Shown: positions 6,379 to 10,929 of the stretch, in pieces | Numbering within the stretch: position 1 is the stretch's first letter | How the letters are laid out: every line of letters begins with the position of its first letter | Assembly: GCA_019240015.1 (NCBI GenBank) | Contig: JAFAZB010000196.1 | Span: 1-10,929 of the forward strand | Length of the DNA: 10,929 nucleotides | Direction of reading: 5' to 3' | Source of the DNA: Solirubrobacterales bacterium | GTDB lineage: Bacteria; Actinomycetota; Thermoleophilia; Solirubrobacterales; Solirubrobacteraceae | Position numbers and translations under genes: made by a program | The notes under the pieces: model-generated | What the model was told of the DNA's origin: nothing | The model's database searches: none | Seen by the model: the letters and a program-made list of their open reading frames with translations, nothing else

Positions 6379-8025
6379 ATGCTCACCCTGCGTGATCTGC
6401 TGCGGGACCTCGACGTGCGGGTGCTCGCCGGCGAGTCAGGGCTCGACGCTCACGTCCGCTGGGTCCACATCTCAGAGCTGCTCGACCCGACCCCATGGCT
6501 GTCCGGAGGGGAGTTGCTGCTCACCACCGGCATGCCGCTCGAGAGCGAACAGCGCCAGCGGGAGTACGTGGCCCGGCTCGCCGACCACCAGCTCTCGGGG
6601 CTCGGGTTCGGGACGGGGTTCGGACACGTCGAGCTGCCGGCGGCAGTGCTGGAGGCGGCCGAGGAGCGCGAGTTCCCGGTGTTCGAGGTCCCTTACGAGC
6701 TGCCGTTCATCGCCGTCACCGAGGCCGCGTTCACGCGGCTCGTGAATGAGCAGTACGCGGTGCTGCGTCGCGCGCTCGCCGCGCACGAGCGCCTGGAGCG
6801 GATCGTGCTCTCAGAGCGGGGGCTCGACGCGCTGGCCGGCACGTTGGCGACGCTGATCGGCGGCGCAGTGCTGGTGCTCGATGCCCGCGGCGAGCCGCTG
6901 GCACAGCGGACCTTCCGCCGCTCGCTGGCACCCGACTCACTGACCGCGCTGCAGGAAGAGCTGCGCGAGCGAGCCCGCCGGCGCGAGGCGCGGTCGTTCC
7001 TTCCCTCCGAGGCGGCGCAGGAAAACCGCGGGCTGGCGTTGCCGGTGGCCGCCGACGGAGCGCCGGGGTCGAGCGCGAGCGACGGCGACCGTGCACCCGA
7101 GGCGTGGCTGGTTGCGCTGAAGGACAGCGGGCCGCTCTCGGACTTCGACCGGCTCACGCTGCATCACGCGGTCACGATCGTGGCGCTCGAGCTGCTCCGC
7201 GGGCGCGTGGCTGGAGACACCGAGCGACGGCTCGCCGGCGACGTGCTGGCGGCGGTCGTGAGCGGCGAGCTGGCCGGCGGGGACCTGGCCCGGCGGCTGG
7301 AGCCGTTTGGCCTCTCCGAACGGGTCGCGGCGATCGTGCTCGTGCGGCCGAACAACGGTCGGGGGTCCTCGGCGCCGCTCGAGTCGACGCTCGCTACCGC
7401 GCTCCGGGAGGAGGCGGCCCCGGGGTTGATCGCCTCGACCGGGTCGCTTACCTGTGCGCTGGTGCGAGGGCTTGCCGAAAGCGAGTTGTTCGCGCTGGCC
7501 GAGCGCGTCAGCGAGCGGCTCTCGTCCGCGCTCGGCGTGCCGTTGCGAGTCGGGGTGGGACGGGCGGTCGCGAGTGGCGAGGCGCGTCGCAGCTTCCACG
7601 AGGCACGCTGCGCGCTGGAGGCGGTCGCGCTGGGGGCGGCAGCCGAGCCCAACGGCGCTGGAGTGCTCGGCGCGCAACTGCCCGGGGGGGAGGCGAACGG
7701 CCTCGCGACCTACCGGGACCTAGGATCGTTCCAGTTGCTGCTCTCGCTTCAAGAAGACGAGGCCCTGCGGCTCTTCTGCGACTCGATCCTCGGCCCGATT
7801 GAAACCAGCGAGGGACAGTACGGTGGCGAGCTGATGCGCTCGCTGGAAGCGTTCATCGAGGAGAACGGGCAGTGGGAGCGTGCCGCTCGCCGGCTGTTCT
7901 GCCATCGCCATACGCTGCGCTACCGAATCAGGAGGGTCGAGGAGCTGACCGGCCGTAACCTCGGCAACGCCCGTGACCGGATCGAGTTCTGGCTGGCCTT
8001 GCGGGGCCGGGAGCTGGTGCGATGA
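6379..8025 (+). CDS. PucR-family transcriptional regulator
   Basis: A 548-residue cytoplasmic regulator with the full PucR architecture. An N-terminal PucR domain occupies roughly residues 1-125, with WVHISELLDPTPWLSGGELL at 28-47. A helical linker and a central CdaR/GGDEF-like region follow. The C-terminal PucR helix-turn-helix covers 485-543 and includes FCHRHTLRYRIRRVEELTG. Family members respond to nitrogen or carbon metabolites; in Bacillus subtilis the PucR-type AdeR activates ald. Here the gene sits between the aminotransferase and ald, which makes an operon-specific regulator of alanine or omega-amine use likely (inferred). The start ATG matches the family N-terminus but lacks a strong Shine-Dalgarno, suggesting coupling to the preceding gene. 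Its stop overlaps the ald start as ATGA. A run of seven G at 7684-7690 lies within the coding frame without disrupting it. Confidence 0.92.
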   Translation: MLTLRDLLRDLDVRVLAGESGLDAHVRWVHISELLDPTPWLSGGELLLTTGMPLESEQRQREYVARLADHQLSGLGFGTGFGHVELPAAVLEAAEEREFPVFEVPYELPFIAVTEAAFTRLVNEQYAVLRRALAAHERLERIVLSERGLDALAGTLATLIGGAVLVLDARGEPLAQRTFRRSLAPDSLTALQEELRERARRREARSFLPSEAAQENRGLALPVAADGAPGSSASDGDRAPEAWLVALKDSGPLSDFDRLTLHHAVTIVALELLRGRVAGDTERRLAGDVLAAVVSGELAGGDLARRLEPFGLSERVAAIVLVRPNNGRGSSAPLESTLATALREEAAPGLIASTGSLTCALVRGLAESELFALAERVSERLSSALGVPLRVGVGRAVASGEARRSFHEARCALEAVALGAAAEPNGAGVLGAQLPGGEANGLATYRDLGSFQLLLSLQEDEALRLFCDSILGPIETSEGQYGGELMRSLEAFIEENGQWERAARRLFCHRHTLRYRIRRVEELTGRNLGNARDRIEFWLALRGRELVR

Positions 8026-9161
8026 AGGTCGGCGTCCCGACCGAGACAAAGCCAGACGAATATCGGGTGGCGCTGACCCCCGCGGGCGTGCGCGAGCTGG
8101 CCGACGCCGGGCACGAGGTGTACGTGCAGAGCGGCGCCGGGCTGGGATCCGCGATCGTCGATGAGGCCTACGCGGCCCAAGGCGCCACGATCCTCCCCGA
8201 CGCCGACGCGTTGTTCGCGGAGGCGTCGCTGATCGTCAAGGTCAAGGAGCCCCAGCCCCCGGAGGTGGCCCGGCTCGAGCCGCGCCACGTGCTGTTCACC
8301 TATCTCCATCTCGCCGCGGACCCCGGGCTAACTCAGGGGCTGATGTCCTCGGGCGCGACCTGCATCGCGTACGAGACGGTCGAGGACGGGCGTGGTCGAC
8401 TGCCGCTGCTGGCGCCGATGTCAGAGGTGGCGGGCAAGATCGCCACCCAGGCGGGGGCGTTCATGCTCGAGAAGCCGTTGGGCGGGCGCGGGATCCTGTT
8501 GGGCGGCGTACCGGGCGTCGCGGCCGCGAACGTGATCATCATCGGCGGCGGCGTGGTGGGGATGAACGCAGCGTTCATCGCGGTCGGGATGGAGGCAACG
8601 GTTTACGTCTACGACCGCAACATCGACCGGCTGCGGGAGTTGGACGTGGCGTTCGGTGGACGCGCCGACACATGCTTCGCTTCGACGTTGGAGATCGAGC
8701 AGCGTCTGCCGCAGGCCGATTTGGTGATCGGGGCGGTGCTCGTGCACGGCGCCCGCGCCCCGCGCGTCGTGACCCGGGACCAGCTCGCGCTGATGAAGCC
8801 GCAGTCGGTGCTGGTCGACGTCTCGATCGATCAGGGCGGCTGCTTTGAGACCTCGCGCCCCACGACCCATTCCAATCCCACCTATGAGGTCGACGGAATC
8901 ACGCACTACTGCGTGACCAACATGCCCGGCGCGGTCCCGATCACCTCGACCTATGCGCTGACCAACGCCACGATCCCCTACATCCTCCACCTCGCCTCCG
9001 ACGGGGTCTCGCGCGCCGTGGCGGCGAACCCCGGACTGAAGCTGGGGGTCAATGTCAGCGGCGGCCAGGTCACCTACCCGCCGGTGGCCGAAGCGGTGGG
9101 GGTGCCATGCGCGTCGGTGGACGAAGCGTTGGCGGCGGGAGCGGCAGGGGCGCCGCGGTAG
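8022..9161 (+). CDS. ald: Alanine dehydrogenase
   Basis: A 379-residue NAD-dependent L-alanine dehydrogenase, converting L-alanine to pyruvate, ammonium and NADH, or the reverse for ammonium assimilation. Key residues fall at the numbering of the Mycobacterium tuberculosis enzyme: Arg15 (EYRVALTP), Lys75 (KVKEP), His96 (YLHLA) and Asp270 (DVSIDQGG). The Rossmann glycine motif GGGVVG is at 175-180, with the NAD-ribose acidic residue Asp198 in VYVYDRN. The conserved MPGAVPITSTYALTNAT segment is intact. The length is slightly over the usual 371 or so because of a short Ala/Gly-rich C-terminal tail. The ATG overlaps the pucR stop (ATGA), so the two are probably translationally coupled. In this operon Ald would regenerate pyruvate from the alanine made by the aminotransferase (inferred). 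Confidence 0.97.
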   Translation: MKVGVPTETKPDEYRVALTPAGVRELADAGHEVYVQSGAGLGSAIVDEAYAAQGATILPDADALFAEASLIVKVKEPQPPEVARLEPRHVLFTYLHLAADPGLTQGLMSSGATCIAYETVEDGRGRLPLLAPMSEVAGKIATQAGAFMLEKPLGGRGILLGGVPGVAAANVIIIGGGVVGMNAAFIAVGMEATVYVYDRNIDRLRELDVAFGGRADTCFASTLEIEQRLPQADLVIGAVLVHGARAPRVVTRDQLALMKPQSVLVDVSIDQGGCFETSRPTTHSNPTYEVDGITHYCVTNMPGAVPITSTYALTNATIPYILHLASDGVSRAVAANPGLKLGVNVSGGQVTYPPVAEAVGVPCASVDEALAAGAAGAPR

Positions 9162-9186
9162 GTGCTGTGATCCGGCAGCTGGAGTC

Positions 9187-9207
9187 CCGGGGCGGGGCCC
9201 CTCCCGG
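9187..9207 (+). terminator. GC-rich hairpin between ald and rpsL
   Basis: CCGGG (9187-9191) pairs with CCCGG (9203-9207). A further G·T wobble and a GGG/CCC core lie inside. There is no U-tract. The position, 26 bases after the ald stop and upstream of the rpsL promoter signature, fits a boundary between the two transcription units. It is flanked by direct repeats CCGGCAGCT at 9172-9180 and 9204-9212. Confidence 0.4.
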
Positions 9208-9229
9208 CAGCTTGGTGCGTGGCCCCTGC

Positions 9230-9235
9230 TACCCT
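9230..9235 (+). promoter_or_regulatory. rpsL: Candidate -10 element for near-leaderless rpsL mRNA
   Basis: TACCCT fits the actinobacterial TANNNT -10 pattern and ends nine bases before the rpsL ATG. A transcript starting about seven bases after it would begin within a few bases of the ATG. No Shine-Dalgarno is visible before this ATG, as expected for leaderless translation. No convincing -35 is spaced correctly; TTGGTG at 9212 is too close. Confidence 0.45.
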
Positions 9236-9244
9236 GCCCACCGC

Positions 9245-9640
9245 ATGCCGACCACCAGTCAGCTGATCCGCAAGGGGCGCACGCCTCCGAAGAAGAAGCT
9301 CGCTACCCCCGGCCTGAAGTCCGGTAAGGGACGCAAGCGGAAGGTCGCCGCCCCACAGCGCCGGGGGGTCTGCACCCGCGTCTATACGACGACGCCGAAG
9401 AAACCCAACTCGGCGCTGCGCAAGGTGGCCCGCGTGCGGCTCACGAACGGGATGGAGGTCGGCGCGTATATCCCGGGTGAAGGGCACAACCTGCAGGAGC
9501 ACTCGGTCGTGCTGGTGCGGGGCGGCAGGGTCAAAGATCTTCCGGGCTTCCGCTACAAGGTGATCCGCGGCACGCTCGACGCCGCCGGCGTCGGCGACCG
9601 CAAGAAGGCTCGCTCGCAGTACGGCGTGAAGGCCAAGTAG
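9245..9640 (+). CDS. rpsL: 30S ribosomal protein S12
   Basis: A 131-residue S12, a decoding-centre protein of the small subunit. The signature VYTTTPKKPNSALRK and the loop GEGHNLQEHSV through RGGRVKDLPG are intact. Lys52 and Lys97 correspond to E. coli Lys43 and Lys88 (counting Met), the classic streptomycin-resistance positions, and both are wild type. Asp98 is the residue methylthiolated in some bacteria. The N-terminal part carries about nine extra residues compared with E. coli and mycobacterial S12, just before PQRRGVCT, rich in Gly, Lys and Arg. The frame extends upstream to 9107, but those residues overlap ald and the family start is MPTTSQL, so ATG 9245 is used. rpsG follows seven bases after the stop. 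Confidence 0.98.
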   Translation: MPTTSQLIRKGRTPPKKKLATPGLKSGKGRKRKVAAPQRRGVCTRVYTTTPKKPNSALRKVARVRLTNGMEVGAYIPGEGHNLQEHSVVLVRGGRVKDLPGFRYKVIRGTLDAAGVGDRKKARSQYGVKAK

Positions 9641-9647
9641 CCAGCCG

Positions 9648-10118
9648 ATGCCGCGCCGCGCAGCAGCTCAGATTCGGCCGATCGAGCCCGACCCGGTTCA
9701 CCGCAACCGGCTCGTTCAGCAGGTGATCAACAAGGTGATGCTGGACGGAAAGAAGTCGATCGCCGAGCAGATCGTCTACGACGCGTTGGCGATCCTCGGT
9801 GAGCGCTCCGGCAAGAACCCGCTGGAGCAGCTGGAGGCCGGCATCAAGGCGCTGACGCCGGTGCTGGAGGTCAAGTCCCGCCGCGTCGGGGGCGCCACCT
9901 ATCAAGTCCCGGTCGAAGTCCCGGCGCGCAGAGCGCGCACGCTGGCCGTCCGCTGGCTGGTGCAGTTCTCCCGCCAGCGGCGCGAGAAGACGATGGCCCA
10001 GCGCCTCGCCCACGAGCTGCTCGACGCCCAGCAGCAGCAGGGCAACGCCTTCAAGCGCAAGGACGACATCTACCGCATGGCCCAGGCCAACAAGGCCTTC
10101 GCGCACTACCGCTGGTAG
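9648..10118 (+). CDS. rpsG: 30S ribosomal protein S7
   Basis: A 156-residue S7, the primary 16S rRNA binder that nucleates the 30S head. The length equals the standard bacterial form. Conserved blocks are MPRR at the start, INKVMLDGKKSIAEQIVYDAL, the SRRVGGATYQVPVEV beta-hairpin, ALRWL-like AVRWLVQFSRQRREKTM, and the C-terminal KAFAHYRW. The start is seven bases after the rpsL stop with no obvious Shine-Dalgarno, so translation is probably coupled to rpsL. In most bacteria fusA would follow. Here a hairpin and a convergent gene follow instead. Confidence 0.98.
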   Translation: MPRRAAAQIRPIEPDPVHRNRLVQQVINKVMLDGKKSIAEQIVYDALAILGERSGKNPLEQLEAGIKALTPVLEVKSRRVGGATYQVPVEVPARRARTLAVRWLVQFSRQRREKTMAQRLAHELLDAQQQQGNAFKRKDDIYRMAQANKAFAHYRW

Positions 10119-10163
10119 GCGCCGCGTACGGGTCGCGGATCGCGGCTCGTTAGATTTCAGTCG

Positions 10164-10215
10164 GCGAGGGTTGTCCCGCCGCAGCCCCCGGTCCCGTGCG
10201 GCGGGCGGCCCTCGC
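10164..10215. terminator. Long hairpin between rpsG and the convergent membrane gene
   Basis: The outer stem GCGAGGG (10164-10170) pairs with CCCTCGC (10209-10215). An inner stem CCCGCCGCA (10175-10183) pairs with TGCGGCGGG (10197-10205). They are separated by a small asymmetric internal loop, with a 13-base apical loop. It lies 45 bases after rpsG and 28 bases before the stop of the - strand gene, so it could terminate both. No long T-run follows on either side, as is common in high-GC actinobacteria. Confidence 0.6.
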
Positions 10216-10243
10216 GTCTTGATGGCCTGCGCTGTCCGTCGTC

Positions 10244-10929
10244 TCAGGCCGTCGAACGCGCTCGGCTCGGGCGGACCGCGTGCGGGCGCCGTGATCCGCG
10301 CGGCGGCGCGAGAGTCAGGAAGCCGAGGCCGCAGGTGACGATCAACACGATCGCCCCGAGCGTCTCCAGGTACATCCCGGTGCCGGGTCGGGAGGTCGCG
10401 GACTGGAAGTGCGTCGCGACGCTGCCGACCAGGCCGCTCGCGTAAGCGTCGGGCAGATCGCCGAGCAAGGCGATCAGCAACGCACCCAATCCAAGCAGCC
10501 CGAGCGCCAGCAGGGCCGGCCGGCTCTGGGCTCGCCACACGCCCAGCGCCATCCCCGCGGCGAGCACCGCGATCGGGATCAACGCATAGGAGTGATGGGC
10601 CCCGGCGCGCACCGAGTCGATCGGGACCATGCTGGTCGTCGTTCGTACCTGGAACAGGTCCGTGAACTCGGCCACCAGCAGTAGCGCGGCCCCCAGCAGC
10701 CCGGCGCCGAGGACGGCGAGCGGGACCGCGGAGGCCTTGCGCCGGGCGGGCCGCTGGGCCGGCGCCGGCGCCGCGACCGGTTCGGGCGCGGGCTCGCCGA
10801 CGACGACGCTGACGGCTGACTCGTGCTCGGGACGCGACGGCTCGGGGGCTGGGGCGGGCGGAGCCGGCGCGGGCGGGGCCGGGGCCGGCACGGGCGCGGC
10901 CGGCGCGGGCGCCACCCTCGCGACCGGTC
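10244..10929 (-). CDS. Pro/Ala-rich four-helix membrane protein (partial, N-terminus beyond window)
   Basis: The frame stays open to the right edge, so the N-terminus is probably missing. A GTG at 10913-10915 is the last candidate start inside the window but lies within the low-complexity region. Counting from that GTG, residues 1-56 are a Pro/Ala-rich, probably disordered segment. RRK at 58-60 then precedes four hydrophobic helices at about 62-82, 109-127, 133-151 and 182-203. A short basic C-terminal tail (RGSRRPHAVRPSRARS) follows. The loop between helices 1 and 2 contains a Thr-rich stretch (VRTTTSMVP), and the loop between 3 and 4 holds GDLPDAYASGL. The layout suggests a cytoplasmic tail anchored in the membrane. 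I do not recognise a functional family. It converges on rpsG and is not part of the ribosomal operon. Confidence 0.7.
   Translation of the reverse strand, partial: PVARVAPAPAAPVPAPAPPAPAPPAPAPEPSRPEHESAVSVVVGEPAPEPVAAPAPAQRPARRKASAVPLAVLGAGLLGAALLLVAEFTDLFQVRTTTSMVPIDSVRAGAHHSYALIPIAVLAAGMALGVWRAQSRPALLALGLLGLGALLIALLGDLPDAYASGLVGSVATHFQSATSRPGTGMYLETLGAIVLIVTCGLGFLTLAPPRGSRRPHAVRPSRARSTA

Noticed and set aside
6937..7677. Open frame of 246 codons on the - strand inside the PucR gene
   Set aside because: Shadow of the PucR coding sequence with no recognisable motif.
7684..7690. Run of seven G within pucR as a possible phase-variation or frameshift site
   Set aside because: The frame is intact on both sides and the domains continue normally; such a run is unremarkable at this GC content.
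9107..9244. Upstream extension of the rpsL frame
   Set aside because: It overlaps the end of ald and crosses the intergenic hairpin; the S12 family N-terminus begins at the ATG at 9245.
9245..9640. Streptomycin-resistance substitutions in S12
   Set aside because: The lysines equivalent to E. coli Lys43 and Lys88 are both wild type.
9531..10538. Open frame of 335 codons on the - strand spanning rpsG and the convergent gene
   Set aside because: It covers all of rpsG antisense and overlaps the membrane-protein gene in another frame; Arg-rich low-quality translation.
1..10929. CRISPR array, tRNA, rRNA, insertion sequence or phage genes
   Set aside because: No regularly spaced repeats, cloverleaf-like segments, transposase or integrase motifs, or terminal inverted repeats were seen.

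Overview
This is a high-GC, densely coding chromosomal window. GTG starts, 1 to 4 base gene overlaps, a PucR-type regulator and the ribosomal protein sequences all point to an actinobacterium. The form of S12 (N-terminal MPTTSQLIRKGRTPPKKK plus a basic insert) suggests a deep-branching lineage such as Thermoleophilia/Solirubrobacterales. That placement is recollection and inference, not a search result. I see no insertion sequence, prophage, CRISPR array, tRNA or rRNA.

Layout from left to right. (1) 1-146: C-rich low-complexity DNA, then a perfect 10+10 bp palindrome (68-89) that looks like a repressor operator. (2) 147-3147: a tightly overlapping + strand operon encoding an AidB-like acyl-CoA dehydrogenase, a TetR-family regulator and an atypical crotonase (enoyl-CoA hydratase family). 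It looks like an acyl-CoA degradation unit that controls itself. (3) 3144-3641, - strand: a small HAD-fold protein whose stop codon shares the tetranucleotide CTAG with the crotonase stop. (4) 3642-3817: a divergent intergenic region with an imperfect palindrome and two small hairpins, leading to a multi-pass DMT/NIPA-like membrane transporter (3818-4687). (5) 4688-4925: a non-coding stretch with a possible terminator, two hairpins with identical stems and a good candidate promoter.

(6) 4926-9161: a three-gene operon for a class III (omega) aminotransferase, a PucR-family regulator and alanine dehydrogenase. The likely logic is that an omega-amino compound gives its amino group to pyruvate. 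Alanine dehydrogenase then oxidises the resulting L-alanine back to pyruvate, releasing ammonium and NADH, and PucR senses the substrate or alanine. The substrate cannot be read from sequence alone. (7) 9245-10118: rpsL and rpsG, with a near-leaderless promoter signature before rpsL and a long hairpin after rpsG. The usual next gene of the str operon, fusA, is absent. Instead a convergent - strand gene encodes a Pro/Ala-rich four-helix membrane protein that runs off the right edge.

Most of the window is well-recognised housekeeping and catabolic gene content. The points most worth a second look are the TetR palindrome, the crotonase with one catalytic glutamate replaced, the aminotransferase/PucR/Ald coupling, the twin hairpins, the S12 insertion and the isolated rpsL-rpsG pair. 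I found no convincing undescribed defence or mobile system.
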